From Spirochaetota bacterium (GTDB taxonomy: Bacteria > Spirochaetota > Spirochaetia > Sphaerochaetales > Sphaerochaetaceae): DNA of 64,000 nucleotides. The stretch is from positions 17,918 through 81,917 of the forward strand of contig JAEXDQ010000049.1 in NCBI GenBank assembly GCA_023401595.1. The letters are read 5' to 3'. Under the pieces are notes generated by a model. It was given only the letters and a program-made list of their open reading frames with translations. It was not told the origin of the DNA and searched no databases. The position numbers and the translations under genes are program-made. Of the stretch, positions 35,049 to 43,834 are shown piece by piece. Positions within the stretch are counted from its first letter, which is position 1, and each line of letters begins with the position of its first letter.

Positions 35049-36305
35049 ATGTACGCACAACTAGGCGCCATTGTAGTGCTGTTGATTCTTTCAGGTATAT
35101 TTTCCGCCACTGAAACAGCCTATACCTCACTTTCCATTATTCAGAAGAAGGCCTTGGAATCGAAAAAGGGGCGGAGCGCGAAGGTAGCCTGCAAGCTGTC
35201 GCAGAATTCGGATCTGCTGCTCACTACGATTCTCGTAGGGAACAACGTCGTGAATATCAGCGCTTCGTCCTTGGTCACGACGTTCACGATTCAAGCCTTC
35301 GGGAACCGGTTCGTGGGGCTCGCTACAGGGGTGTTGACCGTACTGGTACTCATGTTCGGGGAAATAACCCCGAAACAGATCGCCCTCCACTACAACATCA
35401 ACATAGCGTTGGTGATGGCGTACCCGGTCCGTTTTCTGACGATCGTACTCTTTCCAGTCATCTGGTTGTTTAAGACGCTCAGCAAGGGCATCACCAGGCT
35501 GTTCAGCCGCAAGAAGCAGAATCAGCTCTCCGTCGAAGGCATCATGCATGTCATGGATGTCGCAGAGGATGAAGGTATTGTCGATGAATACGAATCCGAC
35601 CTCGTCCAACGAGTACTGCACTTCAGCGAGACCCAGGTCAAGACGATCATGACCCACAGGACGGAAGTGTTCAAGGTGTCCGATCAGTTGACGTTGCAAG
35701 AAGCGTTTCCGTCGATCGTCGCCAGCGGCTACAGCAGGATTCCCGTCTATTCCGACACTCCGGAGGAGATCTCCGGTATTCTTCTGCTCAGGGATATCCT
35801 CAAGGCGCAGGTGGACGGCAGGATTGACGAGCCTATATCGCATTTCGTACACGAACCGATCTTCGTCCCGGAAACACGCCATGTCGATGACATGTTCTTC
35901 CAATTCAAACGCGATACGTTGCAGATCGCCGTCGTCCTGGATGAATACGGAGGGTTGTCGGGAATCGTCACCATGGAGGATGTAGCCGAACAGTTGTTCG
36001 GAGAACTGTACGACGAGCATGAGACCGGCGAAGCGGAACGAATCAAAAAATCGGAGGGCCGTCCCGGTTCCTTTCTGGTACAGGCGGATACTCCGTTCCA
36101 GCAACTGGTCGATGAACTTGACATCTCCTGGCCCCATGCTGAAAAAATCGGTACGGTCGCCGCATATCTTATGGAACTGACCGGACGGATTCTTGTTGAA
36201 GGCGATGTCCTCGAGGCCCCAATCGGTAGCTTCAAGATACTTTCCATGAAAGGCAAGCGGGTAGAACAGGTCGAATTCACCCCCCAAGAGGTTGATGAGG
36301 ACTAA
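35049..36305 (+). CDS. CNNM/CorC (HlyC) family membrane protein with CBS domains
   Basis: This 418-residue protein starts MYAQLGAIVVLLILSGIFSATETAYTSLS behind GGAGGTG. It has an N-terminal DUF21 membrane domain of four segments with LVGNNVVNISASSLVTT and MFGEITPKQIAL, then a CBS pair from about 190 to 320 (IMTHRTEVFKVSD, GYSRIPVYSDTPEEISGI and VLDEYGGLSGIVTMEDVAEQLFGE). A C-terminal CorC_HlyC domain ends it. Homologues move or sense Mg2+ or other divalent cations; the old haemolysin label is not informative. Inner membrane. A separate transcription unit from corA. Confidence 0.92.
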   Translation: MYAQLGAIVVLLILSGIFSATETAYTSLSIIQKKALESKKGRSAKVACKLSQNSDLLLTTILVGNNVVNISASSLVTTFTIQAFGNRFVGLATGVLTVLVLMFGEITPKQIALHYNINIALVMAYPVRFLTIVLFPVIWLFKTLSKGITRLFSRKKQNQLSVEGIMHVMDVAEDEGIVDEYESDLVQRVLHFSETQVKTIMTHRTEVFKVSDQLTLQEAFPSIVASGYSRIPVYSDTPEEISGILLLRDILKAQVDGRIDEPISHFVHEPIFVPETRHVDDMFFQFKRDTLQIAVVLDEYGGLSGIVTMEDVAEQLFGELYDEHETGEAERIKKSEGRPGSFLVQADTPFQQLVDELDISWPHAEKIGTVAAYLMELTGRILVEGDVLEAPIGSFKILSMKGKRVEQVEFTPQEVDED

Positions 36306-36355
36306 GTAATACCGCCGACACCTGCTCAGGGGGCTATTGTAAAAGTCGTATCACC

Positions 36356-36753
36356 GCGGTCTACGGCCTTGCGGCCTACCTGACCGCTCGACTTGCCTTT
36401 TTCCGGCCGCTCCCCGCGGCGGGCAAGTCGTGTACTCCGTGTGTCTTCTTATCAGTCCGTCGCCTACTCCCGTTCGGCATAAGCCTCACTCCGTGGCTTA
36501 CTCCTGGGGCGGCTTCGCCTCCTATCACCCCGTCGCCTACTCCCGTTCGGCATAAGCCTCACTCCGTGGCTTACTCCTGGGGCGGCTTCGCCTCCTATCA
36601 CCGCCGTGTACGCTCCTATGGAGCTACTCACGGCTCGGTTTTTCTATCTTGATTCGCGTCTGTCGCCTTTGGCGCCGCTCATCCGAAAAACCGTGTACTC
36701 CGTGTGTCTCCGTATCACCGCGTCATACACTTCCCTTGGAAGCTACTTGACGC
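36356..36753. repeat. REP-like hairpin array
   Basis: Three double-stem hairpins occur at 36356-36387, 36603-36634 and 36720-36753. Read on the minus strand each has an outer 6-bp stem, an internal loop AGTA or AGGTA opposite GTA, and an inner stem. Outer stems are GCGGTC/GACCGC, GCCGTG/CACGGC and GCGTCA/TGACGC. Inner stems are GGCC/GGCC, GCTCC/GGAGC and CTTCC/GGAAG. Sequences differ but pairing is kept. GTAG at the foot of a hairpin is the hallmark of REP elements. A 9-bp pair CGACTTGCC/GGCAAGTCG also lies between. The array sits directly upstream of a RAYT-like gene. Confidence 0.7.
36458..36603. repeat. 73-bp tandem duplication
   Basis: 36458-36530 and 36531-36603 are two copies of a 73-bp unit that differ only at the last base. 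Each contains a TAAGCC/GGCTTA stem and a GGCG/CGCC stem. It lies inside the REP-like array. Confidence 0.9.
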
Positions 36754-36888
36754 TCTACAGGAACTCTAAAATGCTGCATCACAGCTACCAGAAACGCATG
36801 CTCTGAATCACCAGCCGACTTTTCATGCATATAGGTAGGAAATCTACATGCGGCGGGCTTCCACCGGAACCGCAAAAAGGAGTCGGGC

Positions 36889-37488
36889 ATGGCGCAGAAA
36901 CCATTTACAAACATGACGAAAGAGGACATGAAGTTCGGTTATTTCGTCATCGGACAAGGCGTCAAGTATCGCAAACGATGGCTGAGCGAACCAGAGCAGT
37001 TCACACATCTGATGGATATCGTGAAGGAAGAATTTCAAGAAATGGGAATCAAGCTGGTCTACTATTGCGGTTTCCCAGACCAGTACGTACTAATCGTCAA
37101 GATCAAGGATACTCAAGAAATGATGGTCGCCATGGAGGATATCTCCTGTGAATTCGCCGGATGGTTCAACCAAGGGACAAAACGTAGGAGCAACCCGCTG
37201 ACGCCACAAATTCTGTATCATCCTATCCTTTCCAGCAGAATGATGTATGACATGATTCGCGACATATACGATGACACGGAATACAACAACCCCGATTGGC
37301 TTCCGTTCGGAGGAGGCAGGGAACTGTTGGACAGGGACGACGGCTATATAGACAGGGAGACGCTGGAACAAGCCACGGGAATCCCCGCCGTAGGATGGCG
37401 GGAGATGCTGAAACAGCCGAAATGCTGCACAACCCCGTTGGACCTGCCGGCCAGCTATGACGAGGAAGCCGGATATTTCCTTGGTTGA
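36889..37488 (+). CDS. RAYT (REP-associated transposase)-like protein lacking catalytic residues
   Basis: The order of segments in this 199-residue protein follows REP-associated tyrosine transposases: FGYFVIGQGVKYRKRW, then EQFTHLMDIVKEEFQEMGIKLVYYCGFPDQYVLIV, then FAGWFNQGTKRRSNPLTPQILYHPILSSRMMYDMIRDIY. Where the family has PNHVHLL (the HUH metal site) this protein has PDQYVLI. The usual YARYFN is FAGWFN, so the candidate Tyr residues are gone as well. It is probably a domesticated, non-catalytic relative that may bind the hairpins beside it. The start has GGAGTCGG. This assignment rests on my alignment by eye. Confidence 0.55.
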   Translation: MAQKPFTNMTKEDMKFGYFVIGQGVKYRKRWLSEPEQFTHLMDIVKEEFQEMGIKLVYYCGFPDQYVLIVKIKDTQEMMVAMEDISCEFAGWFNQGTKRRSNPLTPQILYHPILSSRMMYDMIRDIYDDTEYNNPDWLPFGGGRELLDRDDGYIDRETLEQATGIPAVGWREMLKQPKCCTTPLDLPASYDEEAGYFLG

Positions 37489-37500
37489 CCAACCAAATGA

Positions 37501-37576
37501 TTGCTCATACCGGTGAAAACATACTCTCTTTGTTGACTGAAAACAAGCGCATAGGTATGATTGCCGGTATGAGCAA
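37501..37576 (+). promoter_or_regulatory. leuS promoter flanked by a perfect 13-bp inverted repeat
   Basis: TTGACT (37533-37538), a 17-bp spacer and TATGAT (37556-37561) are followed after 7 nt by the ATG at 37569, so a leaderless mRNA is likely. TTGCTCATACCGG (37501-37513) and its exact complement (37564-37576) flank the promoter. The right arm covers the start codon. Confidence 0.65.
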
Positions 37577-40088
37577 ATACCCTTTTAACGATATTGAGAA
37601 AAAATGGCAGAAGTATTGGGAAGACAACCATACGTTCGCCGTGACAGAGGATCCTACGATCCCACCGGAAAAGCGCCAGTATGTACTGGACATGTTCCCC
37701 TATCCATCGGGAGCTGGTTTGCATGTAGGTCATCCGGAAGGCTATACAGCCACCGATATCTACTGTCGATATCTACGGATGAATGGATACAACGTCCTCC
37801 ATCCGATGGGGTTTGACTCATTCGGGCTTCCCGCCGAGAACTACGCCATCAAGACAGGTACTCATCCACGCATCTCCACGGAAAAGAACATCGACAACTT
37901 CCGTAAGCAGATCAAGAGCCTTGGCTTCTGCTACGACTGGAACCGCGAGGTATCCACCCATACCAGCGCATACTATCACTGGACCCAGTGGATTTTCGAG
38001 CAGCTCTACAAGAAGGGCTTGGCGTATGAGTCCCACATGCCCATCAACTGGTGCCCCCAGTGCAAGACCGGCCTGGCGAACGAAGAAGTCAAGGAAGGCA
38101 AATGCGAGCGTTGCGGCTCTCATGTCGTGCGCAAGAACATCAGGCAATGGGTGCTGAGAATCACCGCCTATGCCGACAGGTTGCTGGAAGATCTGGAAGA
38201 CCTTGATTGGCCGGAATCGGTAAAGCTGATGCAGCGCAACTGGATCGGCCGTTCGGAAGGAGCGGCGGTATTCTTCAAACTGGAAAACAGCGACGACACG
38301 CTGGAAGTCTATACCACTCGTTGCGATACATTGTTCGGCGCCACCTACATGGTCATAGCTCCGGAACACCCGTTGGTACGACAGATCACTACCCCCGATC
38401 AAAAGGAGTCCGTAGAACGGTATCTTGACCAAGCCGCCCGCAAATCCGATCTGGACCGTACCGATCTGGCGAAAGAAAAGACCGGCGTGTTCAGCGGCAG
38501 CTACGCCATCAACCCGGTCAACGGAAAAAAGATTCCGATCTGGATCGCGGACTATGTATTGATCAGCTACGGTACCGGCGCGATCATGGCCGTCCCCGCC
38601 CACGACACAAGAGACTGGGAATTCGCCAAAAAGTTCGGACTGCCAATCATCGAAGTCCTCAAAGGCGAAGTCGACGTCCAGGAACAGGCGTGGACTGAAG
38701 ACGGCGTACACGTGAACAGCGGGTTCCTCGATGGAATGAACAAGGAAGACGCCATCAAGACGATGATCGCATGGCTGGAAGAACGCAAGCTCGGCCATAT
38801 GGCGGTCAACTACAAGCTCCGCGACTGGATTTTCAGCCGCCAGCGCTACTGGGGCGAACCGATTCCGTTGATACATTGTCCCCATTGCGGGATAGTTCCC
38901 GTTCCAGAGGACGAGCTTCCTCTGACATTGCCAGAGACAAAGAGCTATGAACCATCGGGCACAGGGGAAAGCCCCCTCGCGAATATTGACTCATGGGTAA
39001 ACACGACCTGTCCCGTCTGCGGCGCGCCCGCCAAGCGTGAGACAAATACGATGCCCCAGTGGGCCGGTTCCTGCTGGTATTATCTACGATATCTCGATCC
39101 CCATAATACCGAACGATTCGTTGACCCCGAAAAAGAAAAGTATTGGATGCCGGTAGATCTCTATGTCGGTGGTACGGAGCATGCGGTCTTGCATCTGCTT
39201 TATGCCCGCTTCTGGCACAAAGTGCTGTACGATCTGGGGTTGGTCTCCACCAAGGAGCCGTTCCAGAGATTGGTCAACCAGGGAATGATCACCTCCTTCG
39301 CGTTCCAACGCAAGGACAAGACCCTCGTCCCCACTGACCAGGTGGAAGAGACCGCGCCAGACGTGTTTGTTGAGAAAGCGACCGGTGAACAACTTGAACG
39401 AATCGTGGCGAAAATGTCCAAGAGCTTGAAGAACGTCATCAACCCGGATGACATCATCAATGAATACGGCGCCGATTCCATGCGCATGTACGAAATGTTC
39501 ATGGGGCCGCTGCAGGTTTCGAAGCCTTGGTCGACCACAGGTCTTTCCGGCGTCTGGAGATTCCTCGACCGTGTCTGGCGTCTGGGTGATGAACGGACTA
39601 TCAGCGAGGAGCCTGCGTCCCCCCAGTTGCGCAAGGTGTTGCACAAGACGATCAAGAAGGTCACGCAAGACACCGCCACATTGAACTTCAACACAGCGAT
39701 CAGCCAGATGATGGTGCTGGTCAACGAGTTGTACAAGATCGATACCCTACCCCGCGAGGTCTGGGAAACGTTGGTCCTGTTGCTCGCCCCCTATGTGCCG
39801 CATATGGCCGAGGAGTTGTGGGTACGCGCGGGACATGAGCCCTCCGTCGCAAATGTGGCATGGCCCGTTTATGATGAAGCGTTGACGGTCGATGACGAAA
39901 TTGAGATCGTCCTCCAGGTAAACGGCAAGGTGCGTTCGCGTATCTCCATGTCGAAGGACACGTCGAAGGATGAACTGCTGGCCACTGCCAAAGCCGATAC
40001 GAAGCTTCAGGAATGGCTCAAAGGCAAGGAAATCGTCAAAGAGATCGTAGTTCCCGGCAAGTTGGTGAATATCGTCGTCAAGGGTTGA
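37569..40088 (+). CDS. leuS: Leucyl-tRNA synthetase
   Basis: The 839-residue class I synthetase starts MSKYPFNDIEKKWQKYWED; earlier in-frame starts would precede the predicted transcription start. The HIGH-type motif is HVGH in PYPSGAGLHVGHPEGY near residue 52. The editing domain contains CDTLFGATYMVIAPEHP. Zinc-binding Cys pairs are visible (CPQCKTGL and CERCGSH, later CPHCG and CPVCG). KMSKS lies near 615 (AKMSKSLKN). A C-terminal region with EIVLQVNGKVRSR ends the protein. Length and motifs are complete. It charges tRNA-Leu with leucine in the cytoplasm. Confidence 0.97.
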   Translation: MSKYPFNDIEKKWQKYWEDNHTFAVTEDPTIPPEKRQYVLDMFPYPSGAGLHVGHPEGYTATDIYCRYLRMNGYNVLHPMGFDSFGLPAENYAIKTGTHPRISTEKNIDNFRKQIKSLGFCYDWNREVSTHTSAYYHWTQWIFEQLYKKGLAYESHMPINWCPQCKTGLANEEVKEGKCERCGSHVVRKNIRQWVLRITAYADRLLEDLEDLDWPESVKLMQRNWIGRSEGAAVFFKLENSDDTLEVYTTRCDTLFGATYMVIAPEHPLVRQITTPDQKESVERYLDQAARKSDLDRTDLAKEKTGVFSGSYAINPVNGKKIPIWIADYVLISYGTGAIMAVPAHDTRDWEFAKKFGLPIIEVLKGEVDVQEQAWTEDGVHVNSGFLDGMNKEDAIKTMIAWLEERKLGHMAVNYKLRDWIFSRQRYWGEPIPLIHCPHCGIVPVPEDELPLTLPETKSYEPSGTGESPLANIDSWVNTTCPVCGAPAKRETNTMPQWAGSCWYYLRYLDPHNTERFVDPEKEKYWMPVDLYVGGTEHAVLHLLYARFWHKVLYDLGLVSTKEPFQRLVNQGMITSFAFQRKDKTLVPTDQVEETAPDVFVEKATGEQLERIVAKMSKSLKNVINPDDIINEYGADSMRMYEMFMGPLQVSKPWSTTGLSGVWRFLDRVWRLGDERTISEEPASPQLRKVLHKTIKKVTQDTATLNFNTAISQMMVLVNELYKIDTLPREVWETLVLLLAPYVPHMAEELWVRAGHEPSVANVAWPVYDEALTVDDEIEIVLQVNGKVRSRISMSKDTSKDELLATAKADTKLQEWLKGKEIVKEIVVPGKLVNIVVKG

Positions 40089-40131
40089 CCCCCTTCGCGA
40101 CAGGCTACAATCACATTGCTACAGACAACGA

Positions 40132-40160
40132 CCGCACCTCGGAAGGGGTGCGGCTAGTTT
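40132..40160 (+). terminator. Terminator of leuS
   Basis: CCGCACC/GGTGCGG forms a perfect 7-bp stem with an 8-nt loop, followed by CTAGTTTATC about 45-70 bp after the stop codon. Confidence 0.55.
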
Positions 40161-40199
40161 ATCAGGAGACATGCGGAAGCTATAAATGTGGAGAATCGA

Positions 40200-41390
40200 T
40201 CAGATGCTGGTAATGACATGAACGTAGATGTCCGTCGAATACACTCCAGCCAGCAGATTGTCGGTAGCTCCGGTCAGTTCGATATCCAACGAACCATGGA
40301 AATCCGAATTCCAGATCGTATTACGCCCGTTTCCCGTATTGTATGACGTAGAAAGCGCTTTCAGATAGTTTGAAGTATCAGAACCTCCCGTATACGCCGT
40401 AGTCCCGTCAAACACAAGCCCGAGTGGAACCGAACCTGTAGTCGCAGTAGGCACGATGACATATTCACAGGAATTATACATACTGGAAGTGCTTGAAGAA
40501 TTAGTCTTCTTGAATTCAAATTTTCGGCCAACCGTATTGTAATCGGGAGAACTGGAAACAAACAGATAATAGTCGTTCGGCTGGTTTGAACTGGATATCG
40601 TGATAAAATCGATATCAGCGATATGGACTCGCCCCGTAGCGGCCTTCAAGTTGAATGCGTTTGTATTCGCGGCGTCGGGAGTCACTACCAGCTGGGCGGA
40701 ATATGTCGGCTTCGTACCGCCGAAATAACCGTTCATATAGAAGGTGGAACTTTCCGACTGGTTCCCGGTCGTTACCGTGACGGTCATCGACCCAAGATAG
40801 TCGTCGCCACTACCTACGTTGCAGACGTCGGTACCGACACCAGGCAACGTTCCGTCCGATTGCAGGACAGGATCCAGCACGAGTACTACATCGATCCAGG
40901 CTGAAGAGACGTTACCATAGTTGTAGATTCCATTCTGAGTCACAATGTTCACCCCATCCGTCATGACCACCCCGCCGTCGGTCTTGGGAAGCGTGAACAT
41001 AGGGCTGTCAGAACCGAGGTATCCATACTTAGGATAACTCGTACTGTTCTTGTTGGGGTAATTGGACTGAGACACTCGTGGAACAAGACATACGCTGAAT
41101 GGCCGTCTCAGCGAAGGATCGCTGATTGAAGTCAGGTACCAGTCGCTCGAAAAAGAGACGGTAGTCAGCTCCGACGATTCCTTTACGCCGACGACAGCAA
41201 TGATCTGGCTATCATTGTATCCACCGGAAGCTCCCCACACGTCAGTCGGGAACCAAAATTGATCGGAGGCCAAATTCACCGTGGAACTGGTATCAAAGCG
41301 ATGTATCCATATATCCGCGGCAAACAGAGCGTGGACCGAGAAAAGAATCAGGCAGAGAATTGCAAACGGCGCATAGCGAAATCTTTTCAT
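40200..41390 (-). CDS. Secreted protein, large distal member of the left mirror operon
   Basis: The 396-residue protein starts MKRFRYAPFAILCLILFSVHALFA behind AAAGGAGGTGGAGG; cleavage is expected after LFA. The mature protein is rich in Ser, Thr, Asn and beta-strand-like segments and has no known motif. Its C-terminal part matches the last gene of the right operon: AANTNAFNLKAATG, IDFITISSSNQPNDY and the end LLAGVYSTDIYVHVITSI correspond to ANTYSFDLKNN, IRFTYTQISDNQVNY and LLSGRYYTNLYFYIIKN. I do not recognise the family. The end strand resembles those of pilin-like and spore-coat-U-like subunits, which is only an analogy. Confidence 0.8.
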   Translation of the reverse strand: MKRFRYAPFAILCLILFSVHALFAADIWIHRFDTSSTVNLASDQFWFPTDVWGASGGYNDSQIIAVVGVKESSELTTVSFSSDWYLTSISDPSLRRPFSVCLVPRVSQSNYPNKNSTSYPKYGYLGSDSPMFTLPKTDGGVVMTDGVNIVTQNGIYNYGNVSSAWIDVVLVLDPVLQSDGTLPGVGTDVCNVGSGDDYLGSMTVTVTTGNQSESSTFYMNGYFGGTKPTYSAQLVVTPDAANTNAFNLKAATGRVHIADIDFITISSSNQPNDYYLFVSSSPDYNTVGRKFEFKKTNSSSTSSMYNSCEYVIVPTATTGSVPLGLVFDGTTAYTGGSDTSNYLKALSTSYNTGNGRNTIWNSDFHGSLDIELTGATDNLLAGVYSTDIYVHVITSI

Positions 41391-41403
41391 TCCTCCACCT
41401 CCT

Positions 41404-42006
41404 TTAATCGCTTGTGACAGTAAATGTGACTGTCGCCACATATTCATCGTCGGGAGCCAAATCCAGGACCGAGGCGCTATCGGTGAACTGGAAACGTATC
41501 GGACTGCCGTTTATCGAAATGTAGGAATCAGTGATCGCGCCGACCGGCACATCCAGCCGTTTGCTCACCGTATTGGCGGCATTCGAGTTTGTAGCGACGA
41601 CCAACGCGTCGTCTACGGTAAGCATGGAACCTGTCGAGCCAACGCAGGAATATAGGCATTTGACATACAGGGAATAATTCAATGTTTCTCCCGTAACGAC
41701 GCCTTGCAACGGATTAACCGTAACCGTCAAGGTCGCCGGATAATAGTTGGTCAGCAATGACCAAGTAGCGATCTTACGCCCCTGTTCCGGACGTAATGTA
41801 CTTTGGACGTCGGAGCCCATGATATCGAACGGCATGCCCGCGATATCAGAGGAAGACGTAACGGCGATAGGGGATACGGAAACGGAATGTACCTTGCCGA
41901 CGACGCCCTGGACGGGAATATGCCGGGTAGGCGCGGGCTGCGCAACCGCTACACAACAAAACGAAACGGACAGGAGGATTGCCAAAAGCACAATAAGTCT
42001 TTTCAT
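41404..42006 (-). CDS. Secreted protein, third gene of the left mirror operon
   Basis: This 200-residue protein starts at the last of three consecutive ATG codons (MKRLIVLLAILLSVSFCCVAVAQ), seven nt after GGGAGGG. A signal peptide is followed by RHIPVQGVVGKVHSVSVSP. PFDIMGSDV, LLTNYYPATLTVTVNPL and the end DEYVATVTFTVTSD align in order with the third gene of the right operon (IAHIVYGFVGDEVTFSV, PFNLEDPLV, LSSNQEAFSLTISH and GAYSSTITFTLTTT). It is a beta-rich exported protein of unknown function. Its stop lies 13 bp before the start of the large distal gene. Confidence 0.78.
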   Translation of the reverse strand: MKRLIVLLAILLSVSFCCVAVAQPAPTRHIPVQGVVGKVHSVSVSPIAVTSSSDIAGMPFDIMGSDVQSTLRPEQGRKIATWSLLTNYYPATLTVTVNPLQGVVTGETLNYSLYVKCLYSCVGSTGSMLTVDDALVVATNSNAANTVSKRLDVPVGAITDSYISINGSPIRFQFTDSASVLDLAPDDEYVATVTFTVTSD

Positions 42007-42025
42007 CATCATTCCCTCCCCTTTC

Positions 42026-42733
42026 CTACTCAACGGTACACGTCACGGTGACGGTCGAGACATATGTGACATTGGACGGTGCGGCGTCATAGGAAGCCTG
42101 GTCAAGCGACAACATCACAACCCCGGTTCTGGTATAATCTTGTTGAGCGTCGTACAATCCAGAATTTGAATATTTCGAATCTGATTGGCTATTCTTTTTT
42201 CGTTTGATGATACCCGATACGTCCAATTCCCCTCCATCAAGAGGAACTCTTGCCGTCGTACGGCTGGAAGGCCATTCTTCCCGGTATTTGTAATTCGTGT
42301 TGCCAACCCTACGAGTAAGGTATCTATATTGATTACTAGGGCTGTCCCCATAGTCAGAGAGCCAACCGCTTGCGTCGTTATATACATCGTTGAACTTGGC
42401 GTTTCCAGTAATTTCAGTTCCAGAACCGTCAGTGGCGATGAAATCCGTAAAGGAAAATGAAAGGTCGACCCGCTGCATATTTCTCCCCGTGATCACGAAC
42501 TTGAAAGCGGCGGCATACCCGGAAAGCCAATCCTCGCCGGCCTCAAGATCAAGGCTACGTCCAGGCCCCAGAGCCTCTCCGGAAAGATTCTGTACGGATA
42601 GTCGAACCCAGTCCGTACCGGTCGGATCGACACGCTTATACGCCGACACACCCATATCGACGCTATCGGTAATGGCAAAAAGCGCAACCGTGAAGAAAAC
42701 GCACAAGGCAAAAATCATCATGACCCGTCTCAT
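42026..42733 (-). CDS. Secreted protein, second gene of the left mirror operon
   Basis: This 235-residue protein starts MRRVMMIFALCVFFTVALFA after GTGAGGAC; the ATG overlaps the stop of the gene before it. After the signal peptide come MGVSAYKRVDPTGTDWVRLSVQNLSG and LDLEAGEDWLSGYAAAFKFVITG. These parallel VTAYKYSDYSETPVVELFISNMAN and LDIGTSAPLEELPVFSWNCVG of the second gene in the right operon. The C-terminus NVTYVSTVTVTCTVE keeps the shared Tyr-plus-beta-strand ending. Extracellular or envelope location is predicted. Function unknown. Confidence 0.78.
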   Translation of the reverse strand: MRRVMMIFALCVFFTVALFAITDSVDMGVSAYKRVDPTGTDWVRLSVQNLSGEALGPGRSLDLEAGEDWLSGYAAAFKFVITGRNMQRVDLSFSFTDFIATDGSGTEITGNAKFNDVYNDASGWLSDYGDSPSNQYRYLTRRVGNTNYKYREEWPSSRTTARVPLDGGELDVSGIIKRKKNSQSDSKYSNSGLYDAQQDYTRTGVVMLSLDQASYDAAPSNVTYVSTVTVTCTVE

Positions 42734-43299
42734 ACAGTCCTCACTTCGACGGTAATGTCCGCCTGATACGAATTACCGGCAAGCGCGGACTGGACATTGT
42801 TCAACTGCACCGCCAACTTTGCGAACTGTAGACTTTCTTCGTGTTTTCCCGTTTTGTCCTTGGCCAGCATGTAGGCGGAAGTGTAGCCGTCAGGCCCAAC
42901 GTTGAAGGGCGCCCCCGCGACCGGAGTATCATCGTCGTAAATCATGAAGTCATAGTAGAGGTACGCAAAAGATCCGCCGGGCAAGGTCATCTGGAACGGC
43001 GTACAGATAAAGCGGATCTGATACGTATCGGAGATATTCGTATCTACGAAAACCGTCGCGAAAATATCCGTCAGCGTCGCGCCTGCGCTGATATTCGCAA
43101 CGGAAAGAACATCGACGCCCTCCGCATCCCGAATCGCTACAGAGCAAAACGGATCCTTGGGCTTGTTGATGACCATGGAAAACGCCATATTGCCGTTCTC
43201 TACCGTCACGGCCGACAAAAGACCTCCGCACAAGCAGAACAAGCCAAGTACCAGAAGAACCTTTCGTACCTGTCTATGATAATTTACTCTAGATTCCAT
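42730..43299 (-). CDS. Secreted protein, first gene of the left mirror operon
   Basis: The 189-residue protein starts MESRVNYHRQVRKVLLVLG, with GGGA ahead. A charged head is followed by the signal segment KVLLVLGLFCLCGGLLSA. Two ATG codons further upstream are possible but have no better ribosome site. The mature part has alternating hydrophobic beta segments (YQIRFICTPFQM, LYYDFMIYDDDTPVAGAPF). It ends LAVQLNNVQSALAGNSYQADITVEVRTV, which parallels the end of the first right-operon gene. It is translationally coupled to the next gene by ATGA. Function unknown. Confidence 0.75.
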   Translation of the reverse strand: MESRVNYHRQVRKVLLVLGLFCLCGGLLSAVTVENGNMAFSMVINKPKDPFCSVAIRDAEGVDVLSVANISAGATLTDIFATVFVDTNISDTYQIRFICTPFQMTLPGGSFAYLYYDFMIYDDDTPVAGAPFNVGPDGYTSAYMLAKDKTGKHEESLQFAKLAVQLNNVQSALAGNSYQADITVEVRTV

Positions 43300-43390
43300 A
43301 ATATCCCTACTTTCCATCCCATCCCAGAAAACCCTTGCATTTCCCTTGCAAATCACCATTTCCTGAACATCAGCCGTGCAAGCTAAATAA

Positions 43391-43419
43391 AGTATGTTAT
43401 TTTAAATAACATATGTCAA
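43391..43419 (-). promoter_or_regulatory. Promoter of the left mirror operon
   Basis: On the minus strand, TTGACA (43414-43419), a 17-bp spacer and CATACT (43391-43396). The spacer holds the palindrome GTTATTT-A-AAATAAC (43397-43410 region). The leader to the first gene is about 85 nt. The right operon has the same layout. Confidence 0.65.
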
Positions 43420-43805
43420 GTGATTATTGATATTATTCAATAAATCTATACATAAAAATTATTATTTGTAAATTATTCTTTACATTATATAAAAATATTA
43501 TCTTTCATCTTATGACATATTATTTACAACCAAAATAAAGCATATGCGTCTGGTACAGATACCATGCGTACAATATAGACACCTTCTTTTGGAAAGTAAA
43601 ACTATAGGGACGTATACACGCTATCATCAATCGAAAGCATAGAGGACATCCATACGATGAAAATGCCAAGCAATGTCTCATTCAACCTTCCATATGAGAT
43701 TTCAAATCTTTCCCACGGCGACATGTCAACACTGCCGGTACTATACCAATCCTGCAAAATCCTTTGGTTATTCTTTTTTCCTGCATGTACGCATAATCTT
43801 AATAT
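43420..43805. other. AT-rich divergent spacer
   Basis: It is much more AT-rich than the window average, and no gene is seen. It separates the two mirror promoters and may hold regulator sites. Confidence 0.6.
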
Positions 43806-43834
43806 ATGACATATGTAGTATTATTTATCATACA
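43806..43834 (+). promoter_or_regulatory. Promoter of the right mirror operon
   Basis: ATGACA (43806-43811), a 17-bp spacer and CATACA (43829-43834). The start ATGACATATGT matches TTGACATATGT of the left promoter. An inverted repeat AAAATAAC/GTTATTTT (43836-43843 and 43854-43861) follows at the predicted transcription start, using the same half-site as the left palindrome. A further TTGACA at 43896 is an alternative -35 with a poorer -10. Confidence 0.55.
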
